From: Halobacteriales archaeon QS_4_69_31
GTDB lineage: Archaea; Halobacteriota; Halobacteria; Halobacteriales; Haloarculaceae
Assembly: GCA_003021655.1 (NCBI GenBank)
Contig: PXRP01000014.1
Location: 1 to 64,000, forward strand
Reading direction: 5' to 3'
Length of the DNA stretch: 64,000 nt
Shown here: piece after piece, positions 33,966 to 42,946 of the stretch
Layout of the letters: the number at the start of each line of letters is the position of its first letter
Numbering within the stretch: position 1 is the stretch's first letter
Made by a program: the position numbers and the translations under genes
The notes under the pieces: generated by a model
What the model was told of the DNA's origin: nothing
Databases searched by the model: none
What the model saw: only the letters and a program-made list of their open reading frames with translations

Positions 33966-34901
33966 TCAGACGTAGAGTTCCTCCTCGCCTTTGATCACGG
34001 TCACGTAGAACACCGCCGCGGTCATCGAGATGACGATCATCGCCATCCCGACGGTGTATCCCCGGCCGAAGGAGTTGTTGACGTACGCGACCCTGTAGGT
34101 GAGGATACTCAACAGCATCGTTCTCGTGCCCGGTCCGCCGCCGGTGAGTTCGAACGGCTGGGCGAACTCCGCGACGTTGTACGCGGTGCGCAGCGCCAGG
34201 ATGATGATCGTGGGCGTGATCAGGTGTGGCAGCGTCACGTCGCGGAACCGGCGGAGGCGGCCAGCGCCCGCCAGGGCCGCCGCCTCGTACTGGTCGCTGG
34301 GGATGTTGATCAGCGCGGCCGCGTAGATGATCGCCGCGTAGCCGTAGTCGTGCCACGTCTGAGCGACGATGAGCGACACGTACGGCCACAGCCCTTCCGA
34401 CAGGAAGCCGGGTGCGACGAGCCCGAGGTCGGCGAACACTCGGGGGAGGAACCCGAACGACGAGTCGAGGAACCACAGCCAGATGACCCCGCCGGCGAGG
34501 GGCGCCGAGAAGTACGGCGACATGACGACGGCGCTTATCCACCGGCGGTAGTTCGACAACTCCGAGAGCAACAGCGCCGCGAGCCCGCCGAGCACCAGCT
34601 GCAACCCGGTCACGCCGAAGACGAACACGAGCGTCCAGCCGAACGCGAACAGGAACAGGTCGTTGGTCAGGAGCCAGTAGTAGTTGTCCAGCCCGATGAA
34701 CTGCCCCGACAGCCCGAGTTTCGTGTCGGTGAACGTCAGGTAGACGCCCCGAACGATGGGGTAGTAAAACAGCAGCGAAAACATCAGGAACGTCGGGAAG
34801 ATGAACAGGTACCCCACCCAGTTCTCCCGCAACCGGTCCGTGATCGTTCGCTCCTCGAGACCGTATCTTTCCCGTATTTGTTCGTCTGACTGGTACGACA
34901 T
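33966..34901 (-). CDS. CUT1 ABC transporter permease (MalF type)
   Basis: A 311-residue membrane protein with six helices. The EAA loop reads YEAAALAGAGRLRRFRDVTLP. A soluble N-terminus (MSYQSDEQIRERYGLEERTI) precedes the first helix at about 28-48. The ATG at 34901 is used; the frame stays open to 35090. No binding-protein gene follows; the only matching one in the window is at 44310-45836. Confidence 0.92.
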   Translation of the reverse strand: MSYQSDEQIRERYGLEERTITDRLRENWVGYLFIFPTFLMFSLLFYYPIVRGVYLTFTDTKLGLSGQFIGLDNYYWLLTNDLFLFAFGWTLVFVFGVTGLQLVLGGLAALLLSELSNYRRWISAVVMSPYFSAPLAGGVIWLWFLDSSFGFLPRVFADLGLVAPGFLSEGLWPYVSLIVAQTWHDYGYAAIIYAAALINIPSDQYEAAALAGAGRLRRFRDVTLPHLITPTIIILALRTAYNVAEFAQPFELTGGGPGTRTMLLSILTYRVAYVNNSFGRGYTVGMAMIVISMTAAVFYVTVIKGEEELYV

Positions 34902-35150
34902 CTGACTCAGGTGGTCGGCGCCTGCGGATAAAAACATTACGCCGGTTCCGGACGATCCGGACGCGGGCGGGCGGTCGTGACGCCCGTCGCGGGGCCACTC
35001 ACGCGGGCCCCGCCGCCGCGGCGTCTCTCGGGGTGGCGTCTCCCCGAGCCTCGACTCCCGGGGGCGTCGCATCCCCGGACGGGGTGTCACCTCTCGGGTC
35101 GTCGCCTCTCCGGACGGCGGCCGTTCTGTCGCCGTCTCCGGGCGGCGACC

Positions 35151-36055
35151 TCACTCCTCGTCCCGGAGCGACCGCTGGACCGCGGCGATGTCGGCGTCGC
35201 GGTCGGCGAGGACCTCCTCGGCGGGGCGGTCGTAGGTGAAAAAGCCACGTCCGGAGGCAACCCCCGTGTGTCCCTGGTCGAGGTACTCGTCGAGGACGGG
35301 GCTGGGCTCTTTCGTGTTGGACAGTTCGGGGACGAGGTCCTCGGCGACGGTCCTGACGAGGTCGATGCCGTTGACGTCGATGGTCTCGAAGGGGCCGATG
35401 ACAGCGGTCCGTGTCGCGTAGCCGTCGCGGATGGCCCGGTTGATGTCGTCAGCCGACGCGACGCCCGCCTCGAGGAGGTGCAGACACTCCCTGAAGACGG
35501 CGAACTGGACGCGGTTCCAGACGAATCCGGGGACGTCCTTTTCGACGCGGATCGGGTCCCGGTCGACGGACTCCAGGAACGACGCGACCCGGTCGACCGT
35601 CTCGTCGGTCGTCTCCTTTCCCGCCACGACCTCCACCGGCGTCCGCAGGTACGGCGGGGTTGGATGGCCGCGCCGATGTCGGTGACCGGAATGCCGGACG
35701 TGTTCGACGCCAGGACCGCATCCGCCGGCGCGGCGGCCGCCACCTCCCGGAACACCGACTGCTTGGTTTCGAGGTCTTCCGGGACCGTCTCCAGGACGAG
35801 GTCGGCGTCGGCGACGGCGGCGTCCGTCTCCAGCGTGAACGTGGTCTCGTCGAGCACGTCGTCGGCCTCGAGCGACGCGACGCCGGTCCGGTCGAGCAGG
35901 TCGACGACGTCGGCGATCCGCTCGCGCGCCTCGTCGAGGTTCGACTGTCTGTGGTCGAGGAGTGTCGGCGACAGACCGTGTGCCGCGAAGTGGACGACGA
36001 ACCCGTGACCCATATCGCCGGCTCCGATGACTGTGACGTTCTCGTACTCCGTCAT
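35151..36055 (-). pseudogene. 3-hydroxyacyl-CoA-dehydrogenase-family gene broken by a small deletion
   Basis: The N-terminal frame (VTVIGAGDMGHGFVV; NAD-binding domain) reads to SNTSGIPVTDIGAAIQ. The remainder continues in another frame at about 35660 with PPYLRTPVEVVAGKETTDE, through the C-terminal domain to 35151. In intact relatives the two parts are joined by roughly 13-15 residues that include GTHWWNP with the catalytic His. A deletion of about 40 bp that removes the His and shifts the frame explains this. The intact gene would have been an NAD-dependent hydroxyacyl-CoA, gulonate or related hydroxy-acid dehydrogenase. The rest is well preserved, so the lesion looks recent. Confidence 0.82.
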
Positions 36056-36124
36056 AGTACGGTAGATCCACCCGTGCCGCCAAATAACTGTGGGGACGCT
36101 CCGCCGGGGCCGTTCTGGCACCTA

Positions 36125-36133
36125 GCTATAAGA
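36125..36133 (+). promoter_or_regulatory. TATA box of the first chaperonin-like gene
   Basis: GCTATAAGA is centred about 28 bases before the ATG at 36157, which supports that start over the ATG at 36148. Confidence 0.45.
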
Positions 36134-36156
36134 CGGCCGGTTCCCGAATGGGATCC

Positions 36157-37755
36157 ATGGACGACCGGGGAGCGGACCTGACGGGCGGGACGCGGACGGT
36201 CTGTGACGTCGTCCGCACGTCGCTGGGACCGTTCGGGACGTCGAAACTGGTGTTGACCGAACAGGGGGAGGTGTCGACGGCCGGCTCGGCGCGGGCGATA
36301 CTCGACGGACTCGACGTCGAGGAGCCGATGGTGACGGTGCTCGCGGACGCGGCGACGGAGTTCGACGACCGCTACCGCGACGGGACCACGACGCTCCTGG
36401 CGCTCGCGGGCGCGCTCCTCGAGGAGGCCGAGAGGCTGTCCGAGACCGGCGTCCACCCGACCGTCGTCGGGCGGGGCTACCGGGACGCCTGCGAGGTGGC
36501 CCGCGCGTCCGTCGAGGACCACGCCAGGCCGGTCTCGTCGGTGGGTACCGCGGCCGTCGCGCGGACGATCCTGACCGGCACGCGGGACCCGGTCACGCGC
36601 GAGACCGTCAGCGAGTACGTCGCCGAGGCCATCGAGGAGACCGACGCCGGCGAACCGGCGGACGGGCGCTCCCACACCGACGGCGTGGCGGTGAGGACCC
36701 GGGTGGGACCGCCGTCCGAGACGACCCTCGTGCGCGGGGTCGTCCTGGACTACGAGCGGATCACCGACGCGTCTCCGGACTCGGTCACCGGGGGCGTGGC
36801 GGTCCTGTCGGAGACGGTCGACGCGCCGTCGGTGGCCGGGGAGACCGCCCGGTCGGACCGGACGGCGTCGCTGTCCGTCGACTCGTTCGAACAGCGGCGG
36901 TCGATCCGCGAGTACGAGCGCGAGGCCTTCGAGGACAGGGTCGCGGCGGCCGTCGACGCCGGCTGCCGGTTCGTCGCGACGGGAATGGCCGTCAACGACC
37001 GCGTGAAGCGGCGCCTCGCCAACGGCGGCGTCGCCGCGGTCCAGCGCGTCGACGACGCGGACCTGCGGCGCCTCGCCCTCGCGACCGGCGCGGCCGTCTG
37101 TCCCTCGCTCGAAGCGGTCACCCCGGAGACGCTCGGGGAGGCCGACGTCACGACGCGGCGCCTCGCCGGCCGCGACGTGTACGTCGTCGAGAGCGACGCC
37201 GGCGACCCGGTGTACACCCTCCTGTGTCGAGCGCCGGACCCGCGGTCGGTGGACTCGTTCGAGCGGTCGGTCGAGGCCGCGCTGGCCTCGACGGCCCGCG
37301 CGGTGCGGGAGGAGCGCGTCGTGCCCGGCGGCGGGGCCGTCGAGACGGGCGCGGCCGCCGACGTCCGCGAGTACGCCCGCTCGGTCGGGCGGCGGGAGCA
37401 ACTCGCCGTCGAGGCGTTCGCCGACGCCCTGACAGTCGTCCCGCGGACGCTCGCGGCGACCGCCGGGATGGACGGGTGGGAGGCGGTCGCGGACCTCCGG
37501 GCGGCACACGCGGCCGGCCGGGACGCCGTCGGGGTCGACGTCCTGGCGGGCGAACCCGTCGACGTCCTCGACGGGGACGCGCCGGTCGTCGACCCGGCCG
37601 GACTCAAGCGCGACGTCCTCGGCGCCGCGACCGACCTCGCGGTCAGGTGTATCCGGGTCGACGGCCGACTCCCCGCGACCGAAATCGACCCGGACGCGAC
37701 CGACGGGACCGGGAGCGACCAGGGCGCGACCGCCGAAGACGCCGCCGGCGAGTGA
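36157..37755 (+). CDS. Divergent group II chaperonin (thermosome) paralog, probably ATPase-impaired
   Basis: A 532-residue protein of thermosome length. TSLGPFGTSKLVL matches the N-terminal LGPKGMDKML loop. RDGTTTLLALAG (74-85) stands where thermosomes have GDGTTT. VPGGGAVETG and YARSVGRREQLAVEAFADAL match the C-terminal equatorial domain. The NDG motif is missing (TEQGEVSTAG), and the usual ERS(I/V)xDAL, which holds the catalytic Asp, reads ERSVEAAL. The C-terminal GGM tail is absent. So the chaperonin fold is recognisable but ATP hydrolysis is doubtful. It is convergent with a second, better preserved paralog. Confidence 0.82.
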   Translation: MDDRGADLTGGTRTVCDVVRTSLGPFGTSKLVLTEQGEVSTAGSARAILDGLDVEEPMVTVLADAATEFDDRYRDGTTTLLALAGALLEEAERLSETGVHPTVVGRGYRDACEVARASVEDHARPVSSVGTAAVARTILTGTRDPVTRETVSEYVAEAIEETDAGEPADGRSHTDGVAVRTRVGPPSETTLVRGVVLDYERITDASPDSVTGGVAVLSETVDAPSVAGETARSDRTASLSVDSFEQRRSIREYEREAFEDRVAAAVDAGCRFVATGMAVNDRVKRRLANGGVAAVQRVDDADLRRLALATGAAVCPSLEAVTPETLGEADVTTRRLAGRDVYVVESDAGDPVYTLLCRAPDPRSVDSFERSVEAALASTARAVREERVVPGGGAVETGAAADVREYARSVGRREQLAVEAFADALTVVPRTLAATAGMDGWEAVADLRAAHAAGRDAVGVDVLAGEPVDVLDGDAPVVDPAGLKRDVLGAATDLAVRCIRVDGRLPATEIDPDATDGTGSDQGATAEDAAGE

Positions 37756-37894
37756 CGCGGACTCTGGCGCGACTGCGGAGGACGCAGCCGCCGAGTGACT
37801 CTACGACGTGACCACCGAGTGACTCCGCGTGAGGGCGTCGAGACTACCGTGGTCGGGTGGTTCCGTGTCGCGACGCGACCGGCCGGCGCCGCAG

Positions 37895-39622
37895 TCACTC
37901 GTGTTCGACCATGGGGTCGAACGAGTCGAGGTCGACCTCGGGGAACAGCACCGTATCGAGCGCGAGCAACTGTTCGGTCACGCCGACGGCGGTCTCGACG
38001 GCCTGCGAGAAGACGCGCCGCGGTTCGACGACGCCGGCGGCCCAGGCGTCGAGCGGCTCCGGCCCGGCCGGGTCGACGCCGGGCGCCGCCGGACCGTCCC
38101 CGCGGCGGGCGGCCCGGAGCGCCGCGACGACCGTTGCGGGGTCGTGTCCCGCGTTGGCGGCGAGCGTGCGGGGGACGGTCTCCAGCGCGTCGGCGAACGC
38201 CTCGACGGCGAGTTGCTCCCGCCGCCCGACCGAGCGGGCGTACTCGCGGACGTCGCCGGCGACGGCCGCCGCGTGCGCGCCGGCGCCGGGCAGCACCTGG
38301 CGGTCGGAGGCGGCGACGGCGGTGACGTCGAGCGCGTCCTCGACGAGCCGTTCGCGCCAGTCGAGGGCCGACCGCGTCCTGGCGCCGACGACGACCGTGG
38401 AGACGCCGTCGCCACACCCCTCGAAGGTCGCCCACTTCTCGCCGTCGACGAGGCGGTCCCGGACCCGCCCGGCGGTGCCGAGGTGGTCGGCCGAGATGTC
38501 GTCGACGAACGAGGCGACCTGCGCGCCGGTCGCGTCCGCGAGTCGGTCGGCGTCCTCGTAGGGGTACTTCGCCCGGTCGATGACGGCGACGTCCGCGCGC
38601 TCGAAGGCCCGCTGGACGGGGTCCTCGACCCGCTCCTGGACGACGAGCACGTCGACGCCCAGGTCCCGGAGGCGACGGGCGGCCCCCGCCCGCCGCGCGT
38701 CGAGCTGGGTCGCGTACTCCTGGGCGGCCTCGCGGGAGCCGAGCGCGACGCGGCCGCCGGTCCCCCGCTCGAAGGTGCTCGCCGTCTCCTCGAAGTCGAT
38801 CTCGTCGTCGACGACCACGACCGTGGCGTCCTCGACCGGTTCCGGAATCGCCGGTCGCTGGCCGAACGAGCGCGTCGTGAACTCCGGCATCTCGTGGTAG
38901 GTGGCGGGCTCGCGCCGGACCACGACGCCGTCGACGACGCCCGTCTCGACGGCCGTGCTCCCGACGACGCCGACGTCGTCGGTGGCGACCCACCCCCTGT
39001 CGGTCGCGCGGGCGAGTCCCGCGACCACCTCCGCGACGGCCGACGCGCTCTCGGCCCGCCACGCCTCGTCCCGGGCGTCGGCCATCGCGGTCGCGGCGAC
39101 GTCCCGGAGGTCCGCGGCGCTCCCGGGGTCGACCTCCCGGGCGAGGTCGTCGAGGGTCTCGCCCGCCCGCGCGTTCGCGAGACCGTAGCCGACGATGACC
39201 GACATCGGGTGGAGCCCCTCGTCGACGAGGTCGAGTCCCGCCTCGACGAGTGCCCCAGAGAGGAGGAGCGCGGTCGTCGTCCCGTCCCCGAGGGCGCGCC
39301 GGTGGGAGTCGACGGCGTCTATCAGGAGGGCGGCCACCGGGTGGGCGAACCCGCTGGCGCGTTCGAGCGCGTCGAGTATCTCGCCGGCGTCGGCCGTGAG
39401 GACCACCTCCGGGTCGTCGTGACTGTCCACCGTCTCGACCAGCGTCTCACAGCCCCGGGGGCCGAGCGTCGACCGCACCAGCGAGGCGACGGCGCTGGCG
39501 GCACTGCCGACGAACTCACGGGTGGCCCCGTCGCGCAACAACCAGTCGTCGACGTCGCTGAACCCGGTCGCCCCGTCGTCGCCGGCTATCGGCCCGGTCG
39601 GTCCGTCCCCCGGAAGGGTCAT
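37895..39622 (-). CDS. Divergent group II chaperonin (thermosome) paralog with ATPase motifs
   Basis: A 575-residue protein. STLGPRGCETLV, LTADAGEIL, LGDGTTTALLLSGALVE (112-117 core) and RERLVEDAL keep the residues expected for ATP hydrolysis. YARSVGRREQLAVEAFADAL is identical to the first paralog over 20 residues, so the two are recent relatives or under shared constraint. VPGGGA is changed to LPGAGA. The frame stays open far upstream, but the ATG at 39622 places the conserved N-terminus normally. It is divergent from the fused E1 gene, only 87 bp away. Confidence 0.85.
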   Translation of the reverse strand: MTLPGDGPTGPIAGDDGATGFSDVDDWLLRDGATREFVGSAASAVASLVRSTLGPRGCETLVETVDSHDDPEVVLTADAGEILDALERASGFAHPVAALLIDAVDSHRRALGDGTTTALLLSGALVEAGLDLVDEGLHPMSVIVGYGLANARAGETLDDLAREVDPGSAADLRDVAATAMADARDEAWRAESASAVAEVVAGLARATDRGWVATDDVGVVGSTAVETGVVDGVVVRREPATYHEMPEFTTRSFGQRPAIPEPVEDATVVVVDDEIDFEETASTFERGTGGRVALGSREAAQEYATQLDARRAGAARRLRDLGVDVLVVQERVEDPVQRAFERADVAVIDRAKYPYEDADRLADATGAQVASFVDDISADHLGTAGRVRDRLVDGEKWATFEGCGDGVSTVVVGARTRSALDWRERLVEDALDVTAVAASDRQVLPGAGAHAAAVAGDVREYARSVGRREQLAVEAFADALETVPRTLAANAGHDPATVVAALRAARRGDGPAAPGVDPAGPEPLDAWAAGVVEPRRVFSQAVETAVGVTEQLLALDTVLFPEVDLDSFDPMVEHE

Positions 39623-39623
39623 A

Positions 39624-39664
39624 CGCTCCCGTATACTCCCGGACCATACTAACTTTTGGGAGCG
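39624..39664. promoter_or_regulatory. Inverted repeat in the chaperonin/E1 divergent promoter
   Basis: CGCTCCC (39624-39630) and GGGAGCG (39658-39664) are perfect inverted copies 27 bases apart. They sit between two divergent start codons and enclose AT-richer promoter-like sequence. Confidence 0.35.
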
Positions 39665-39709
39665 TCGGGGGACAGATTTAGGGCGCGCCTCCGCGTGGTA
39701 GCGACCGTG

Positions 39710-41725
39710 ATGCCGCCGGACGAGACAGTCAGGGACATGTACCGACGGATGTACACGATCCGGTATTACAACGAGGCCATCGAGGCGAAGTACGAGGCGG
39801 GCGCCGACGTTCCGGCCGGGATACACGGGAGCAAGGGCCAGGAAGCGCCCGCGGTCGGGGTTTGTCAGCACCTCCGGGACGACGACTGGGCGTTCACCTC
39901 CCACCGGAGCGCCCACGTGGCCATCGCGAACGGTGTCGACCTGGAGGCGCTCGCCGCCGAGCAACTCGGCAGGACGGGCGGCGTCTGCGGCGGGAAGGCG
40001 GGCGAACAGCACCTCTTCGCGGCGGACGCGAACGTCGTCTCGGGGGCTATCGTCGCACAGCACCTCCCGTCGGCGACCGGCGTCGCGCTCGCCCACCAGA
40101 AGCGCGGGACCGACGCCGTCGTCGTCGGCTACCTCGGCGACGGGGCGGCCAACCAGGGGGCGTTCTACGAGTGTCTCAACCTCGCGAGCGTCCACGACCT
40201 CCCGATAGTGTTCGTGGTCGAGGACAACGACTGGGGGATCAGCACGCCCAAAGAGCGCGTCACGGCGGTGGCCAACAACGCCGAACGGGCGGCGGGACAG
40301 GGCATGCCCGGCCGGCGCATCGAGGACAACGACGTCGGCTCGGTGTACGGGGCGGCGGGCGAGGCCATCGAGCGGGCACGCGAGGGACGGGGCCCGACGC
40401 TCCTGGCGGTCCAGACCGACCGTATGCAGGGACACTTCTTCGCCGACCCCGAGAGCTACCGCGACGAGGCCGAACGGGAGGCGATGCGAGCCAACGACTG
40501 CATGAAGGCGGTCGAACGGGCGGTCCGCGACCGTGGACTCGCCGACGAGGACATCCAGGCGGTCAGGAGCGCGGTCGAGCGGCGCGTCGACGAGGCGGTC
40601 GAGTCCGCGCTCGACCAGCCGGCACCCGACCCGGCCCTGGCGACGCGTGACGTGTTCTCTGACGGCGCGGACCCCGGGACGGGCGAGGACGTGCCCACAA
40701 GGGAATCGACGACGAACGACCCGACGGTGGGCGAAGGGGGTCGGATGGCCCCGGCGGTCGCGGCGGGCATCCGCGGCGAGATGGAGCGGTCGGACGACGT
40801 CTTCGTCATGGGCGAAGACATCGGCGAGTTCGGCGGCGTCTTCGACAGCACCGAGGGACTGTTCGACGCGTTCGGTCCCGACCGGGTGATAGAGACGCCG
40901 ATAAGCGAGACCGGCTTCATCGGGGCCGGCGTCGGCGCCGCGATGGCCGGGTTCCGGCCGGTCGTCGAACTGATGTACGTCGACTTCGCCGGCGTCGCGA
41001 TGGACCAGATCTACAACGAGATGGCGAAGGTCTCGTACATGAGCGACGGGTCGTTCAGCGTCCCGATGGTCCTGATGACGGCGGTGGGGATGACGCCCTA
41101 CCAGGACCCGACACACGGGCAGTCGCTGTACGGCACGTTCGCCCACTTCCCGGGGCTGAAGGTGGTCGTGCCCAGTTCGCCTTCCGACGCCAAGGGGCTG
41201 ATGCACAGCGCCGTCCGCGACGACGACCCCGTCGTCTACATGTTCCACAAGCAGTTGATGCTCGGCATGACCGAGTTCGCCGACGGACTCGGCGACCCCG
41301 CGCCCGCGGAGGACTACGAGGTCCCGCTCGGCGAGGCGGCGGTCAGGCGGGCCGGCAGCGACGTGACCGTCGCGACGCTCGGACTCCACGTCCACCGGGC
41401 GCTCGAAGCGGCCGACCGCCTCGCCGCCGACGGGGTCGACGCGGAGGTGCTCGACCTGCGTTCGCTGGTCCCGCTGGACACCGACCGGCTCGCAGAGTCG
41501 GTCGCGAAGACGAACCGGCTGCTCGTCGTCGACGAGGACTACCGGTCGTTCGGGGTGTCCGGCGAACTCATCGCCCGCCTGACCGAGCGCCGGCCGGCGG
41601 CGCTCGACGCCGCGACGCGCCTGGCAGTGCCCGACACGCCGGTCCCGTACGCGCCCGAACTCAAGGAGGAACTCGACCCCGGGGTCGAGGACATCGCGGC
41701 CGCGGCCCGGGACATAGTCGAGTGA
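39710..41725 (+). CDS. Fused 2-oxoacid/acetoin dehydrogenase E1 alpha-beta protein
   Basis: A 671-residue protein in which E1 alpha (1-about 320) and E1 beta (about 350-671) are fused. The ThDP motif GDGAANQGAFYEC ... VVEDN is at 143-173. The beta half has GEDIGEFGG, the E/F/Y/H region DPTHGQSLYGTFAHFPGLKV and RSLVPLDTDRL. Separate alpha and beta genes are usual in haloarchaea. No E2 lipoyl acyltransferase or E3 gene is near, so partner and substrate (pyruvate, acetoin, branched 2-oxoacid or a sugar-derived oxoacid) remain open. The ATG at 39710 is used. Confidence 0.88.
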   Translation: MPPDETVRDMYRRMYTIRYYNEAIEAKYEAGADVPAGIHGSKGQEAPAVGVCQHLRDDDWAFTSHRSAHVAIANGVDLEALAAEQLGRTGGVCGGKAGEQHLFAADANVVSGAIVAQHLPSATGVALAHQKRGTDAVVVGYLGDGAANQGAFYECLNLASVHDLPIVFVVEDNDWGISTPKERVTAVANNAERAAGQGMPGRRIEDNDVGSVYGAAGEAIERAREGRGPTLLAVQTDRMQGHFFADPESYRDEAEREAMRANDCMKAVERAVRDRGLADEDIQAVRSAVERRVDEAVESALDQPAPDPALATRDVFSDGADPGTGEDVPTRESTTNDPTVGEGGRMAPAVAAGIRGEMERSDDVFVMGEDIGEFGGVFDSTEGLFDAFGPDRVIETPISETGFIGAGVGAAMAGFRPVVELMYVDFAGVAMDQIYNEMAKVSYMSDGSFSVPMVLMTAVGMTPYQDPTHGQSLYGTFAHFPGLKVVVPSSPSDAKGLMHSAVRDDDPVVYMFHKQLMLGMTEFADGLGDPAPAEDYEVPLGEAAVRRAGSDVTVATLGLHVHRALEAADRLAADGVDAEVLDLRSLVPLDTDRLAESVAKTNRLLVVDEDYRSFGVSGELIARLTERRPAALDAATRLAVPDTPVPYAPELKEELDPGVEDIAAAARDIVE

Positions 41726-41767
41726 CCGGCCCGCGGCGGGGCACTCGGGACCGGGTCCGGGTCCAGC

Positions 41768-42565
41768 CTAGGACTCGGGGTCCCAGCCGCCGCGGGTGTT
41801 CGTGACGCCGCCGTCGACGGTGAGCGACTCCCCGTTGACGAACGACGCGAGCGGACTCGCGAGGAACAGCGTCGCGTTCGCGACGTCCTGTGGCTGGCAG
41901 ATCTGGCCCAGCGGCGTATCGCGCCGGTAGGAGTCGGCGGTCTCGGTCCCGATCACGTCGAGGTCTTCCCTGGTCATGGTCGTCTCGACCAGCCCCGGGT
42001 GGACGGCGTTGACCCTGACTCCGCGGGGGCCCAGAGACCCGGCCAGCGCGTAGGTCATCAGCCGCACGGCGCCCTTGGAGGTGCAGTACCTGACGCCGTC
42101 GCCGCGGGCCACCAGCCCGGAGATGCTCGAGATATTGATGATAGCCCCCGACCGCCCGTCGGCGACCATCTTCCGCGCGGCGGCCTGGGCGCCGAAGAAC
42201 ACTCCCTTGACATTGACGTCCATCATCCGGTCGTACTCCTCCTCGGTCGTCTCGAGGAAGTCGTCGCTGTGCGTGATGCCGGCGTTGTTGACCATCACGG
42301 ACACCCCGCCGAACTCGTCGGCGGCGTCGACCGCGTCCCGGACCTCCGAGACGTTCGAGACGTCACACTCGACGAACGTCGAGTGCTGGCCGTGTTCGGA
42401 CCGGACCACCTCGTGGGTCGGCGTCCCGCCCTCCCGTGGCTCTGGCCGGAGGTCGACGACCACGACGTCCGCGCCGTGTTCGGCCAGCGTCAGGCAGATC
42501 TGTCGGCCGTTGCCGCTCGCTCCGCCGGTCACGACCGCCACGTCCGCGTCTAGCAGGTCAGTCAT
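41768..42565 (-). CDS. Short-chain dehydrogenase/reductase (SDR)
   Basis: A 265-residue classical SDR. The nucleotide motif TGGASGNGRQ (13-22), NNAG (93-96), catalytic Ser in NISSISG and YCTSK (Y160, K164) are all present. HPGLVETTMT and NGESLTVDGG complete the family pattern. It should oxidise or reduce a sugar or acid hydroxyl with NAD(P). It is convergent with the fused E1 gene. A frame open to 43129 is a shadow; the ATG at 42565 is typical. Confidence 0.92.
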   Translation of the reverse strand: MTDLLDADVAVVTGGASGNGRQICLTLAEHGADVVVVDLRPEPREGGTPTHEVVRSEHGQHSTFVECDVSNVSEVRDAVDAADEFGGVSVMVNNAGITHSDDFLETTEEEYDRMMDVNVKGVFFGAQAAARKMVADGRSGAIINISSISGLVARGDGVRYCTSKGAVRLMTYALAGSLGPRGVRVNAVHPGLVETTMTREDLDVIGTETADSYRRDTPLGQICQPQDVANATLFLASPLASFVNGESLTVDGGVTNTRGGWDPES

Positions 42566-42620
42566 GCGTGGGGGTATCGACGCGGGACGGAAAGAACGTT
42601 TCCCCCCGGCCGCGTAAGAT

Positions 42621-42629
42621 TTTATGTAA
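42621..42629 (+). promoter_or_regulatory. TATA box of the small-protein/membrane-protein operon
   Basis: TTTATGTAA lies 21-29 bases before the ATG at 42650, fitting a leaderless transcript. Confidence 0.5.
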
Positions 42630-42649
42630 TCGACATCCTTGAGCGAACA

Positions 42650-42946
42650 ATGACCGCCGGAGCGGACGACGTATACGACCGCATCGAGGAGGCGGGCGGT
42701 GGGTACCCCGTCTCCGTACACCGACTCGTCGAGAACCACGGGATGGAGAACGTCGACATCGACGAGCGGGGGAACTCGATGATGCTCTCGGAACTGCTGG
42801 CGGAGGTCGACGCCGAGCGGTTCGGGTCGCGGTCCGACCTCGAGGAGACGGTGGGGCCGGTCATCGAGCGCGAGCGCCAGCGACGCCGGGTCGGCTGGCT
42901 CGGCCTGGTGAAACGCGCCGTCCTCGGGAAGCCGCTGCGACGATGA
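42650..42946 (+). CDS. Small soluble protein of unknown function
   Basis: A 98-residue acidic protein (VYDRIEEAGGGYPVSVHRLV, then SMMLSELLAEVD), ending in a basic stretch RQRRRVGWLGLVKRAVLGKP. It has a TATA box at leaderless distance. The stop overlaps the start of the following membrane protein by four bases (ATGA), so the two are translationally coupled and probably act together. No family was recognised. Confidence 0.75.
   Translation: MTAGADDVYDRIEEAGGGYPVSVHRLVENHGMENVDIDERGNSMMLSELLAEVDAERFGSRSDLEETVGPVIERERQRRRVGWLGLVKRAVLGKPLRR

Noticed and set aside
32920-34998. 692-codon minus-strand frame
   Set aside because: Shadow of the two permease genes in another frame; the permease frames show hydrophobic helices and EAA loops.
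39623-41395. Large upstream extension of the chaperonin frame on the minus strand
   Set aside because: It lies antisense to the fused E1 gene and has no domain; the chaperonin N-terminus starts normally at 39622.
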